Of a stretch of DNA of 64,000 nt, positions 1 to 12,114 are shown in pieces. Each line of letters starts with the position of its first letter. Positions within the stretch are counted from its first letter, which is position 1. The stretch lies in NCBI GenBank assembly GCA_029207755.1, contig JARCOQ010000003.1, positions 44,660,144 to 44,724,143 on the forward strand. Direction: 5' to 3'. Position numbers and translations under genes: made by a program. This DNA comes from Chamaea fasciata (taxonomy: Eukaryota; Chordata; Aves; Passeriformes; Sylviidae). Under the pieces are notes generated by a model, which was not told where the DNA came from, did not search any database, and saw nothing but the letters and a program-made list of their open reading frames with translations.

Positions 1-843
1 CTATAGCAGATACTCAGCATAAATTTACACAATAAAATAACATGGATAAGGATTTTCACCTCAGATTTCAGTATCAGTAGTGAAATTACAACAGGCAGTG
101 TCTTTATAACAATAACCTAGGTAAAATGTGCATTTGTTACTACTTTCACCATATCTTTCAGAGCAATACCAGAGGCATATAAACCAGACAAGTCTTAGGC
201 CTAGAGTAGAATTTTGAACTAACTGTAGTACTTCAGAGACTGCTAGCACAAATATTGGCCTCTCCATGTACAGGTCACAGTTAAGCAGCAACTAAATTAC
301 AGCCTTACTATTTTTCAAATAGCAGTTTTTCTTAGGATAACCCTTTGAAAATAGCTGAACAGTTATCACCAAAAAGCTCTCATTATTCACTAAATAAAAA
401 CAAAGCTTTGCACACCATGTAGTTTCATATTTATTCATACTTGCATTGTGAATATCCTGTGGTTAAAGTGGTTAAAGATATGCAATGAATTTAGGTGCCT
501 CAAAATCAGAGACAAAAAATAAAATCAGTTCTAAAACATCCCTAAAAATAACCTCTTTTGATATTTAAAAGCCCCATTTCTAAATCAGAATGTAACACCC
601 CATCTTACATACTGGCAATATTATAAAAACCGTAATGCAACAGAATTATAATTACACTTCCAGTTTAAGACAACCTACATGATGCAGCCTTATACCACAG
701 GTATTTTCCACAAGTTTTCTTTAACAGAAAAGCAACACAGGCAGACTATTTTAGCAAGGCAGCTAGAATAATCTACCCAAGATACAAGGAAAATTTTATA
801 CAGGAGAACTCATACACACACCCCTCTCCTCCAGCCCCCTTAC

Positions 844-1089
844 CCTAGCAAAGAGGAAAACAAATGCACCAGTGCCTCCAATTTCATGTAGTATGCTCTG
901 AAGAGTTTTATATTCAACCGGCTGAAGCGCTTTTAGGTGATGAGAGTCCAACACATTGCTCTGAACTTCTTTCAAACTGAAAGGTCTCTGGGAAGGTACA
1001 GTTTTCACTTGACCTTTCAGTCTAATGACAGGCTCATATATGGTGTACTGACCAGGGCAGCTTGTGGTATAAACAACAGCAAGACTCTC
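844..1089 (-). CDS. LYST: LYST coding exon 15, residues 1738-1819
   Basis: A 246-nt phase 0-0 exon with a long poly-T/poly-C acceptor (T12 then CCCCCCAG) and donor AGG|GTAAGG. It encodes 82 residues, including [40 protein letters not shown] and [20 protein letters not shown]. This is the last LYST exon in the window. Positions 1-843 are the next intron, and I do not find the following exon (conserved LSSCEE-type sequence in LYST) before the left edge. Confidence 0.95.
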
Positions 1090-2608
1090 CTGGGGGGAAA
1101 AAAAAAAAAGAGTTTAATTTTTTTCTAGAAATTTAACACAAACCCCCCCCACATACCAAGGACACGAAAGGTTGCACACAAAAGTCACCTAAGAGCAAGT
1201 AGTAACAACTTTGGCAATTCATTTCTACTTTACCATTAACATGCACTGCAATTGCATCTGGATGCACGTACACTAAAATGCAACAGGACTCCCAAATATT
1301 GGCAAACTCATGCAATAGCTAAAGCACAGAAAATTAAAAAAAAAACACTAAGAAATTTCACCAAGGATCCCCCTCTCATCCCCTGAAGAACTATATAACT
1401 GTTTTGCATAAAACACAGAGTTACTGACAAATTTAAAATAAAATGGGCACATAAAGAGTTTCCCTTTCTAAAATGGCAAGTCCAAAATACTGAAGTTTTA
1501 AAAAAAAATCTTTCCCAGCTTTTTGTGTTAATTCCATTCTTCAATCAGCTTTGCCATAAGAAAAACTCAAAACAAGTTTCATTACTGAAGAGACTTAAAC
1601 CAAAACCAGAGCTCCTATGGAAAGTAACTTATTTTCACAGAAAGGTAAAATGATCTTATTTGGAAGGTTATTTAAAATAGAGAAATAATTTCATTTAAGG
1701 AGCTTGCACTCTACGCAAAAGTGCAAAGATTAATTTATCACTTGAGCACATGGTTCTTCTGTCTATCTGGTATTCTGTAAGGAAAATAAGCTTATAAGTT
1801 ACATGACTGATTTGTTAAGCTCTTATCTCATTCATTTCTTCTTAACCTATTCAAAATTTAGTACCATTGTGTACGCGGATCACATCCGGACAGAATGAGC
1901 CTTTGCATGCAGCTACAAAATGAAATCAGAAAAATCCCTCTAGTGGGAACAATTCATACAGCAGGAATTACTAGTGTATGAATTCCCACAATATAGCAGG
2001 CTTCACTGATAAGCAAGTTTTATTTTATTCTTCTTCCAGCAGTAAGTATATTTACACCTGCATCCGGCAGGGCTATTTCAGTCAGGAAAGATGAGAAAAG
2101 CAGTATCTGCCAGTTGGAAAATTACTTTTCAGCCAAACGTGATGCAAACTTACTTCCTCAAAAATCTTCAAGGAATTTAGATTTATTCTTTTGCTTCCTT
2201 AAAGCCAGATAAATCCTCATTTCTCTTCCCTCAGTTTAAATCTTAAAGGTTAATTTAGTAGTCCTTGGCTACTTTTACACTAATGGAGGGAAGAGCTATG
2301 TATCCATCCTAGAGTTTTTGGAGGTACCTGTTTATCCACTATGATTTAATGTGCAGGATTATTTATAGAGGTTGGAACATCTAGAAATTTTCAGAGCCCA
2401 GCCTGAAGCAAGATGAAATGGTCACCCTGTGTGGAGTTCAACTCCCATTAAAATAAGTAGGAAGAGCCCTGCAATGATCTTAATGAGAAGAGGATTTGAT
2501 CCTCTCTGCTTTGATCAGACGAAGCGCTTTGGGAGACAGCAGGAAACCTGTTCCCACTTTCTTAATCAGTTCTAAAAGATTAAGGACCATTTTAAGGTAG
2601 AAACTTAC

Positions 2609-2799
2609 AATTAAAACCCCAATATCCACTTCCTTTTTTGTCATGAAGAGCTCCTTAATTTGTTCACATTGTAGAATCTCTTTACTTATGTACTTTGAGC
2701 AGTCAGTCAATGTTTTGCCATATTTACAAGGCATTACAGAAGTGAAGTCTGGACCACATGTGTATAAGTAAAATGCTTCCTCTGGTCCAATATTTGCAC
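2609..2799 (-). CDS. LYST: LYST coding exon 14, residues 1674-1737
   Basis: A 191-nt exon with acceptor TTCTGTATTTTAG and a perfect donor AATT|GTAAGT; phase 1 in, 0 out. It encodes [40 protein letters not shown] and [20 protein letters not shown], and closes the ConA-like domain with the conserved EAFYLYxCGP motif. The following intron spans 1,090-2,608 with nothing recognised. Confidence 0.95.
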
Positions 2800-4179
2800 C
2801 TAAAATACAGAAAATAATCTGTTAACTCTTTACTATACAATAAAGCAAAATTCATACATTGGCTAGTAGGATCAGAGACTTTACAAGGAATATCACCAAC
2901 TGGATTTTGTAGGCTCTGATGATAAAACAATCAGTGCAGCCTAGTGCTTGCCATTGGCTACAGTAGATCAGTGACTTCTGACGCATCACAGGGCAGAATA
3001 ATTCAGCGGCAAAGGCAACTGAAACCAAGTCAGGAAAATTACCTGCATGAACTGAAGATCAACATCTCTGAAAAATCTGACTTTTTAAAATTAAAAAGTC
3101 ATCTATTTGAGCCTCCTCAAAGCTTTCAAAGCATTGCAGGATTACAGATAGCAACAACATGCTGCATTGTCTTGGAGACTTGGGCAGTGACTGAACAGGA
3201 TGCAATAGCAACAGCTCACTACAACTGACAGAAGGGAAAAAAACCCTGTAGGAAGTAGAAGACTAAATGAACGCTCCTCCCCTTTCTGGGCAGCACATCT
3301 TGGGTCATATGTGACCTGAGAACACAAACCCAAAAGAAGTATCCAGAAGGACCCAGGTCTGATGTGTGGGTGCGTGACAGCTGTACAGCAGCAAATCCAG
3401 GCTCTCTGGACACATCAGTTAGGCAGGCAGCAGGCACATGGCAACCAGACCATGTCGATTCTACAGGTTACATTTATTACCAGTTTCTTGCCTATGGCTT
3501 ACAAACTCACATCTACACACACAGGACCTACATGCACCACACATCCTGGACAAACTGGTCCCACTTTGTGGAGTAGTCCTGACTGGGCCACAGCATCTGA
3601 AATGCCAGGTGACAAAGCAGCAGGGCTCCAGCCTTCAGCATTAAGCAAACACCCGGAAGTACTAGATAAGACTTCCCAAGGAAGAATTATACATCTAAAA
3701 TCTCCAGAGTAACACTGCAAGTTCCAGAAATAAGCATGCTTAACTCAGCGCATTCGGTGGTTTAGATTTTGTTAACTTTTTAACATGCTTTATGCAATTT
3801 GCAGCTAGCAGGTTAGCAGCAGGTAAGTGAAATCAATTTTCCAGGTAAGAGACTGAGTACTTTGAGAAAAAAAAAATTGAGCAAATATCACTCTCTCTTT
3901 ATCTCCTACCCCAACATATTATTTTAAAAAATTCTAAGAAAATTGCTAACTATGGCACTAAGCAGAAAGCAAGAGAATATGGCAGAAGGACACATTCGGA
4001 AATATTCAATACTGAAACATTTACTTACATTCTCCCTGATATATTATGCTACTAAAGGGTGTATTGTTGTTTTTAGTGTAAAAACTTGGCACGTTAAAAA
4101 AGATGTTAAAATAAGCCTTTGATTTTGGAGGGAAAAGAGGAAATGGGCACTTATTCAAGAAAAAAGCATACAAAAGTAC

Positions 4180-4340
4180 CATTAAATAGAAGCAGATTTC
4201 CAAGATCCCATCTACCCGACAATCGAAGCAGATCTTCTTGGGATGATGTGCAATGGCCAATCATGCAAAATGTTTTGTTACTGTCAGATGATAGGCTTGT
4301 TTTCCTTGGTAGTGCAAAATCTAAATTAATCTCACATTGC
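4180..4340 (-). CDS. LYST: LYST coding exon 13, residues 1620-1674
   Basis: A 161-nt exon with acceptor TGTATTTTTAG; phase 2 in, 1 out. It encodes [37 protein letters not shown], and [33 protein letters not shown] is nearly invariant in LYST and belongs to the ConA-like domain. The donor is AATG|GTACTT, a weak match to consensus (C at +4, T at +5); it is required by homology and phase, because the next exon supplies GT to complete Gly. The following intron (2,800-4,179) shows nothing recognised. Confidence 0.93.
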
Positions 4341-4850
4341 CTAAAAATACATATAAACAAACAAGTTTAAATGTTAAGATCTGATCAAAATTGCTATCTA
4401 AGATACTCAGCTTAGGTTTAAAATTCATTTTAATATTCAGTAGGTGAGAAGTCATGCCATCAACACTAAATAACTGAAGTCCTCTTCAACTTCCAGGCAC
4501 CTTAAAACTCAGTAACATAACTGTATATGCATTCCAATACTGCACAGAACAGATTAATAGAATCCCAGCTAGGGTTGCCATGAAATCAAGTTTTCCTTGT
4601 TCTGAAATTCTTTCCTTTTTTCCTCTGACCTCGAAGAGGAAATGGTATGTTACACTTCACACACTTCTAAAATACCACAATTTTTAAATCATTTCTACTA
4701 TTCCTAACAAGTCAAAGTCCTTTGAGCATGCTAACGCACATCATGAAAACCATGGCTCCCAAATGCTAGAAAACACCATGCTGAGGATTTGCTTGTACCG
4801 GGAAACATTGTCAGAGCTGATGTGCTGCACAGCCACAGGCAATAAGCCTG

Positions 4851-4936
4851 ATGCTTTCAGAAAGCATCCAATTAACTTCATGTGCCTTTACATAAACAAA
4901 CTAATTGGACTGTAAAGGTCAAAGCTTTCTGAAAGA
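4851..4936. repeat. Nested short inverted repeats within a LYST intron
   Basis: Several perfect inverted pairs lie within 86 bp. ATGCTTTC-A-GAAAGCAT (4,851-4,867) is a 17-nt palindrome. CCTTTACA (4,884-4,891) pairs with TGTAAAGG (4,910-4,917) across an 18-nt loop. CTTTC-T-GAAAG (4,926-4,936) repeats the outer motif. The outer arms (TTCAGAAAGC and GCTTTCTGAA) can also pair with each other around the inner hairpin. I recognise no known element. It may be a conserved non-coding element, an eroded MITE-like insertion or chance. Confidence 0.55.
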
Positions 4937-5754
4937 GCCTAACTATTAGCAAACTAGCAACTAAATCTATATAGAGAGAGGCCTCAACAGCTACAGGTGG
5001 GGAGAACATTGTAGTAGTTTTAGCTTTCCCCTATATCTCCGTATTTGGACTTCACTGATTACCAGCATGCACAGACTTAACACAGCCTTCACAGACTCGA
5101 CTTTAGGAAGAAGAGGTAAAGACTGTGATATTTAATAAATTCCTATTTATCTAACCAGTGAATAATTCATATAGGCACAGGCCCACTCAACCTAGTATCA
5201 GGTACCCCATTAAGGAGCATGGACCTTAACTTTGCAGTGGAAGTAGTACTTCTCACTGTCAGTTCTTGTCCAAAACATTTTTTAACTTCTTCCCTATTAA
5301 TTTTTCTCAGTGGAACAAAGTGACTGCCTTTTCTCATACTCCTCTTAATTCCTACTTCCAACAATATTGCCAGTACCTGACCTATACTACACCTCCTGAA
5401 TTTGGATTCAACCAGACATTATGCCTACTGCTAACTTCATGTCATGGCTCATTCTGGATCTTACTCAAAATCTTGCAGTACTTGCCTCTTTCCCTTATTT
5501 GTGATGAAGAAAAACATCGATGTCTGCATTGGTCTGTGATATAAACTGACAATTCTCAAAGTAATCCATGAATATTCTGTATATCTCTAACATTCTAAAG
5601 AATTCCTAACAGTGTAACATACTCCCTCTCCTATCCTCCTAGAAGACTACTCAACCTTAACTGCAGCTTGTGCCAAAATATTGCAGATGCTTTCTTACCA
5701 GAAAGTATCTTTTAAAGAAAATAAATATCTAGGTACAACTAATGTGTTCTTTAC

Positions 5755-5928
5755 CTCTGACCAGAAACCCACAGCAACAGCTTTCCATGGAAATTTTTCT
5801 TGCCTTCTGGCTTCTGCAGGTATTTTAATGCCAAATGCTGCCACCTGCCCACATGGAAAACATTCCCTGGAGATTCAGCCTGTGCCAGAAGACCAGCTTT
5901 CATCTCGTCATTTGGATCCATGCACATA
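5755..5928 (-). CDS. LYST: LYST coding exon 12, residues 1562-1620
   Basis: A 174-nt exon with acceptor GTTGGTTTTCATAG and donor CAGAG|GTAAAG; phase 2 in, 2 out. It encodes [20 protein letters not shown], then the strand motif WQHLALKY at residues 1591-1598 (the W-H-hydrophobic signature of ConA/laminin-G folds) and [13 protein letters not shown]. The plus strand is also open across this exon for 88 codons, but the minus-strand match to LYST is clear. The following intron (4,341-5,754) contains the nested palindrome annotated below. Confidence 0.93.
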
Positions 5929-6704
5929 CTATGAAAACCAACAGTAAAGGAAAAATGAGGGGGTGTGTTTCCATAGCTGCATTTTAAACCCCATATTTTA
6001 AGCCCCCCCCCATTTTGGCCTTAGTTAATTTGAGACTGCATTCCTTAACTTTGACAGGTAATTTTTTGATCACAGTTCTATTTTTAGAGTGCTCAACATA
6101 AGCAAGGAAAATCATCACAATGCTTTCACCTTACTTATTTAACTTGTTTGCATAAATCTGCTTACATTTAAGATAAAGATATGTCCATTTTAGAGAAAAG
6201 TTGAATTCAATTTATTGAAAAACTGCAGGTGCTTTGAACACTGAAATAAAGTACTGTAAAATTGCAGTTTTAGACACATTTCAGGGATACTTAAGGATTA
6301 TTTATGAGAACTAAATTAGGACTAAAATGCACTCAGAATATTTAAACTGTCCCAGTAAGTAAAACATAACAGCAGTTTTCACACAGCTGAGGTGTGAAAA
6401 CCTACAGCTGCAAAAATCTTTTCCACCTTCTCACATTTATTGTGTCATTTCATTAGAACTCGAATTGATACCTTGTGGGCAGTAATTTATAAATAACTAT
6501 ATGAAACACTTAAGACCAGAGCTTACCAGTTGAAGCTGATAAACCTGTTTCCAAAACACTTATTTGATGTTGCCCCACCAGTGTGCAAGACGTCTCTACC
6601 ACAGAAATTAGTTCCCTACTCTCCATCAGTATTCTCTGCAAGTTGCTACTAGAGGTAACAACACAGTATGTCCACAGGACTGCTTCTGGACTAATACACC
6701 ATAC

Positions 6705-6849
6705 CGAAATATGAATGCTCCAGTGTTCAAGTCTGCCCAAACTTGTATCATCAGAGCTTTGGAACCCAGTGAAATTATATGAATACAGCCATCTTCAACA
6801 AGTTTGTCTCCCAGGCTTACATATTCCACTCCTAGAGACTTGGTTTCTT
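6705..6849 (-). CDS. LYST: LYST coding exon 11, residues 1514-1562
   Basis: A 145-nt exon with acceptor GTTTATATTTCTAG and donor TTTCG|GTATGG; phase 1 in, 2 out. It encodes [20 protein letters not shown], then [20 protein letters not shown] and a short LNTGAFIF tail, the central strands of the ConA-like domain. [20 protein letters not shown] appears identical to mammalian LYST as I know it. The following intron spans 5,929-6,704. Confidence 0.95.
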
Positions 6850-7905
6850 CTAGAAATATAAACACGTTGCAATTACAATATAATACAACAGTGCCTTTCA
6901 CAGCATATATCAAGTGTGAAAAGAAACAGTTCAGATACTGCATAGAATTGGTTTTTTGTTTGGTTGAGGTGGTTTGGCTTTTTTAAGTGGGTTGACTAAT
7001 AAGCTGGATTCTCTTTAGAAACCTAGGTCTCAAACAGAAATAGAGGAACTTAACATTAACTCAGCACTTTACATGTTTTTGTTTGTAATAAAATCCACTG
7101 AGCTGAAAACACTCCACCAATGATGCTTTTGACATATCACATTACATTCCTGTGCCGAACTATCAGTGTGCACCAAGAAATCTTCAGATTGTTCTTCACA
7201 AATCATCCTACCCTTTAAGCATGATCAGTATTTTCACTTTACCAAGCAAAAGCACACAGGTAACAAAAGCAACTCTAGTGAGTTCCAAGGTTCAGGGTTG
7301 GATTTTCCCTCCTCCTATTTAAATACAAAAAAAGGAAAAAAGAGTAAAGCTATTCCAAGTGTTGGGAATGGGAGATATTTTAAATAAGGAATTTTCCCTT
7401 TACAAATTATAATCCAAAAAAAATTCTGCTTAGAACAGTTTGGGAGCAGCTGAGTCCCTGAAAAAGCATAAACAGAAAATTATTGTACAGCTATTGGCAT
7501 TTACATGGTGCACACACAAGGAAAGTTAAGAGTCAGCCTGAGACGTGATCATCAACACATTAAATCAAATAAACTTGAGCAGGTTCTTTCCATAACCACA
7601 CCTGCAGCATTTATTATTTTCACCATAACAGGAACTAGCATAAATATTACTGAAGTTACAAATTTAATGAGAATACTACAATTCTAAGGAAACAGGCATT
7701 AATCTAATTCAAGAACTAGGGCTGGGAAAGTTGTATTTCTTAAGTATATGGTACAGCAGTCATTAAAAAAATCAGAAATACTACCACTGCTGTGTAACAT
7801 CCATCATAAAATTTCAAACTTTTGTATACAGTACATAGATTAGTAATATTTGTAACCAGAATCCTTCAGTGCTACCTCAATTAAAACAAAATACTACATC
7901 CTCAC

Positions 7906-8329
7906 CTGTGCTGTCAAAACTGTTGTCTCTTACAGCTATGAGTTTGCTTCTCCTCTTGACTTTTTTCCCCTTTTCTGTTGAATTTTCTGTTTCGTGAGCA
8001 TACTCCAGGCGAAACCACAGTGAGACACTGAAGCCATCGGACATGTGTGGCCAACAGTTTTGCCCAACTAAAGGCAAGTGAATTGGGGCTACATGCCAAG
8101 AAGAAAGTAGCTGGTGACTTAAGTTTTCACCATCTGCCTCTTTCTTACTCTGTGACAATTTTGCTCTTTTTAGTAGTCCAGCATTTTTATTGTTGGAAGT
8201 GCCAGTGCATTTTTGTGAGGAACTGCTACTCAAATTTGTGCCATTCAGCAAAGGAAAGGCAAGGTATTGTAATGGATTTGTATGAATATTAGTGTCTACA
8301 ATCTTCAATACACCCTTGAGTAGTATCTC
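7906..8329 (-). CDS. LYST: LYST coding exon 10, residues 1373-1514 (start of ConA-like domain)
   Basis: A 424-nt exon with acceptor TTTCATTTCTTCTAG and donor CACAG|GTGAGG; phase 0 in, phase 1 out. It begins [14 protein letters not shown], passes a variable Ser/Thr-rich stretch, then has [19 protein letters not shown] and the ConA/laminin-G-like strand motif GFSVSLWF (residues 1471-1478). A Lys/Arg-rich loop ([11 protein letters not shown]) follows. In LYST and other BEACH proteins this beta-sandwich is embedded in the helical N-terminal half; its ligand is not firmly established. The following intron is 6,850-7,905 with nothing recognised. Confidence 0.95.
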
Positions 8330-9302
8330 CTAGAAGAAATGAAACAAATAAATGAGAAAAAAAAACTTGCATTCATGTTTTTCCAAGAGAAGTGCGCTCA
8401 TACAGCCAAACCTACACACATTGGCAAAGCATCAGGTAGCAACTTCAACAGACTGTGGCCTGACAAAACTTTGGGGATTTTGTCTGGGCAGATTAAACTT
8501 CAAGTTACCATGCTTAGGAATCAGTTGAAATGCAGCAGGTGGTCATTGCACAATCTCATCTCACTTCTGTTATGTGCATAAAGAGACTGCACCTTTTACC
8601 CCATGTTTTGAGGCTGGTTAAGAAAGCACACACAGGCCATGACTTTTGTTATTGCATAACCAGTAACAAAACTAGCTGAGCCACTAAACCAAAAAGTTTC
8701 TCACGTTATTTGGCTGATAATTACAAACTACCATTGAAAAATTGACTTGTGACTCTTTGTTTAGCTAGGTATTATTTCACACTGCACAGTATTTTTTTTT
8801 TAAATTTTTTCCACTTGTATTTTTCTACAGACACAGAAACCAACAGAGTTATTTTAGCAGTATATCCCACACAAGCAGTAGACTCCAGCATCACATCAAC
8901 CAACTCACAACACTTTTGAAAGTAATTCCTGCTGCTAAAGCATTCTCAAAATAGTGAGATGCCTAGTAACTTTAAAGGAATTGCTTTAAAATCTACAGTT
9001 TTGTTGTACTGTCATCCATAACCACAATGTCAGTCTCCTGGAGAGGATTCTTGGTTTTTCACGCTGAAAAAAGTTCCCAGGACCAACACACCCTTCAAAA
9101 CCCTTCTCTTCTCATCTACTCTTTCCTTTTCTGGTTTTGAGAAGGAACTATTTCTACAACCAAATTGTATTTGCCCTGATCAGTTCAAACATTGCTGTGC
9201 ATCTCCTTATTTCCCAAAATTGTTGGACACAAAAGGACTTTGTTTACGCTTTGTTTTTCTCATTAGACCTCTGAATTTTGCTATGTGCCACTCCATACAT
9301 AC

Positions 9303-9412
9303 TGTACAAGGTGTCTTCTCCAAAAATATCCTCAGAAGAAGAGTTAGCTCTTCTGAACAGGTCTGTGAACTCATCAAGGAAACTAGCAGATCTACCAGCA
9401 CCATTTGACATG
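9303..9412 (-). CDS. LYST: LYST coding exon 9, residues 1336-1372
   Basis: A 110-nt exon with acceptor TTATTTTCAG and donor TACA|GTATGT; it enters in phase 1 and leaves in phase 0. It encodes [20 protein letters not shown] and [17 protein letters not shown], one of the most conserved stretches of LYST, with only one or two differences from the human protein as I know it. The following intron (8,330-9,302) is unremarkable. Confidence 0.95.
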
Positions 9413-10214
9413 CTGAAAATAAAGAGACAATAATATTGTTGAAATGGATTTTTAAAAATTCATATTCTATACTATTATGAGGAAAGATTAATTTAGAATT
9501 CAAAGTGTTTTTCAACAACATTTCAAATTAAGGAAGCAATAACGATTACAAGGTGAATTCTAGGGAGATCCAACAGTACTTCCTGAGACTATCATTCAAA
9601 ATTTCATTCAATCAATCAGTGCTATGCTAAATTTTGACCCAGGTGTGCAAAAATGGAGTCAAAGTCTGAGAGCCAAGTGTCTACCTTGCAAAAGGCTCTC
9701 CCCATAAAGCGACCATGGATCTAAGTCCTGGGATGGGTTTACATCACCTCTTGTTGTGAAGCACCCTCATTACATGAAGCTGCCTTAGGGCAAGCATTTC
9801 ATCTGCTTCCACATTCTTGGATTAGCTAGCTGCTTTCCAGTTAGAAATAAAACTGAAGGCATCATCAAGATCTGGGTTACAAAAAAAATTGGAAATACAT
9901 ATTTACATTGGGATGGAATGAGAATTCATCAGCTGCTATTTTTTCCAAGCAATGTTTAACACTGTCACCATAGTGTTTATGGTTCCAACTATCATTTTAA
10001 GATCAGCCAGTATTTCTTTAACTTATATCCACTAGCTCAGAAATAACCCTATATTTACATTGAAGTTGTACAGGTTTCTTACAAGTTAAAAAAGCAGCTG
10101 CATAAATTCACATGCCAATGAATTTCCTTTGTCAATTCTGCATTTGCACTGTGTGACTGTGTATATGTTAAATTTTAAAAACTAATATTTAAGTTACTTG
10201 GACCTTTAACTCAC

Positions 10215-10281
10215 CATGAAAACAAGATTCTGTTTGTGTCAATATATTCAGAAATCCTCCCAAAAGGTGTTTAACAGCTCC
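10215..10281 (-). CDS. LYST: LYST coding exon 8, residues 1314-1336
   Basis: The smallest coding exon here: 67 nt, phase 0 in and 1 out, with acceptor CTATTCTTTCCAACAG and donor CATG|GTGAGT. It encodes GAVKHLLGGFLNILTQTESC followed by FH, matching the LYST VKxLLGGFLxILTQ helix. At 22 codons it is shorter than gene finders usually accept; phase and homology on both sides support it. The following intron (9,413-10,214) holds nothing notable. Confidence 0.92.
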
Positions 10282-11007
10282 CTGTTGGAAAGAATAGGTA
10301 AAATGAATATTTGAAGAATATACACCAGCTCAAAGAACTAAGAAATAAATTCTTCTAATCAATTCCTGTCTACTATTGATTTTAATAATTCAAATTATTT
10401 GAAATTATGGACTGTTTTTGTATTTGCAATGAACAATCTTTTGTGTTCTGTACAGTTCAGTTGCACAAGAGAGACTCTGAATTTCAAACTATTATCTTTT
10501 GCAGGAGGGATACTCAATTCAGTTGTTAAAAAAGGTAACTATCAGAACTCCAAAGGATCATAAGGACATGACCATTTGCACAACTAACTTCTAAAACAAA
10601 CTTATGAATAAAAAAAGCATGGAATATTTTTGAGGTACATGACTCACAGTTTCTGAAAGCACACATCCAATTAAAAGTTTAAAATGTTTACATGTACACA
10701 GATACAGGCAGCTATCTGCCCTTTTTTCTTAAGTCTCTGACAATCATCAAATCTATCTTTAGGGATTGAAGGGTCTTGATAAAAAAAAAGACACCTGCAA
10801 AACTCATTTGTAGGACAAATGCCTTTCAAAAAATTACTTAGCTCCCGGTAACTTAAATGCAATGCAGTTGACTATCAGTCATTGATACTGTTTCACATCT
10901 TATCAAATCCCATAAAAAGTGAGAATATTCAAGAGCACTCTGTTAGGCATGATAAAATTAAACATACACCACTGCTAAACTGTTGCCTCTGTTAGTAACA
11001 TTTTTAC

Positions 11008-11234
11008 CTGTTCTATAAGGACAGTGGCATTTCTCTCCTTCTGGTTGATGATATTCAGGCAGCTTTGGAACACATGAGCAAGCACATCCAAACTTGCATT
11101 ACCAGCTGAGAGCAAGTTTAATTCTAACATGCAGATTTCAGGATACATTAATTCTCCTTGATTGATATTTTCAGCAAGGCCATTAAAATAACCTGAAACA
11201 CCAGTACATCCTGGTTCTGCCTTTGTGTCTGCTC
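11008..11234 (-). CDS. LYST: LYST coding exon 7, residues 1238-1313
   Basis: A 227-nt exon with acceptor GTGGTTTCTTTTTAG and donor GAACAG|GTAAAA; it enters with 1 nt carried over and ends in phase 0. After a poorly conserved start it encodes the well-conserved LYST helix segment with GELMYPEICMLELNLLSAGN and DVLAHVFQSCLNIINQKE. The following intron (10,282-11,007, 726 bp) has nothing I recognise. Confidence 0.94.
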
Positions 11235-12114
11235 CTAAAAAGAAACCACATGTGTCTTACTGAAACTTACTCAGCTGAATACAGTTTGCATGATTTAAGC
11301 AGAACATCCAAGGAGATCCCTCCAACCTTCTCATAGGTACAAACCAAAAATAATCACTAGGTTATAAGCAATTTTCAGAAATTAGCAGAATTTTATTCTG
11401 CTTCAGATTTTTCTGTTTTCCTGCTAACACAGAAGGGCAAGGATGCACTTTGTCCCATTACATGTTCTTAAACTATCTAGCTTCATTTCCTGGGAATTGG
11501 ATACACACAGTAATGGCAAAATATGCAGTCCATGAAACACAACAGTAAAATCATTGTAACAGAGCCCTACGCTTCTCTACAAACTTTGAGCCTGCCAAGA
11601 AAGGAGATAAATTTAAATAATTTCATATTAAAAGGCTGGAGGAAGCAATTTGTTATTTAACTTTTAAAATGCACATGACAGAATATCTGCATGACAATCA
11701 AAGAAAAAAACCCAAACACGTATGCCTGCCCTGTTACATTTTAGAGAGACTTTAAAATACATTACTTCAAATTATTTGGTTCAGACATATGTTACATGCA
11801 AATGTATCATGGAAGTATTTGAGATTAATTTTTTAATTCACAAATGCTTTTAAAAATATTATAAACCTATTGATAGTCTAGTCATGCATAAACAGCAGCA
11901 GTTTCATGTAGTTCTATTAAAGGCTGTTGCTGCTCATGCTGATGTCATACCAGAACATAAGCACCCAGGTGTGCTCAGCACAAAGGAAAAAATTAAATCA
12001 AATTCATGTTTAAAATCAATTACACAAAATACAGCAAGATATGTGCATATCAATTGTTTAGTATAAAGAGATATGTTGTATAACAAGGGGACTATCAAGT
12101 CAAATGAAGCATGT

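Noticed and set aside
1..843. Next LYST exon near the left edge (including a 76-codon frame at 61-291, minus strand)
   Set aside because: The translation does not match the LYST sequence expected after FLFAR, so this is intron.
5681..5947. 88-codon plus-strand open frame
   Set aside because: It is antisense to LYST coding exon 12, whose minus-strand translation and splice sites match LYST.
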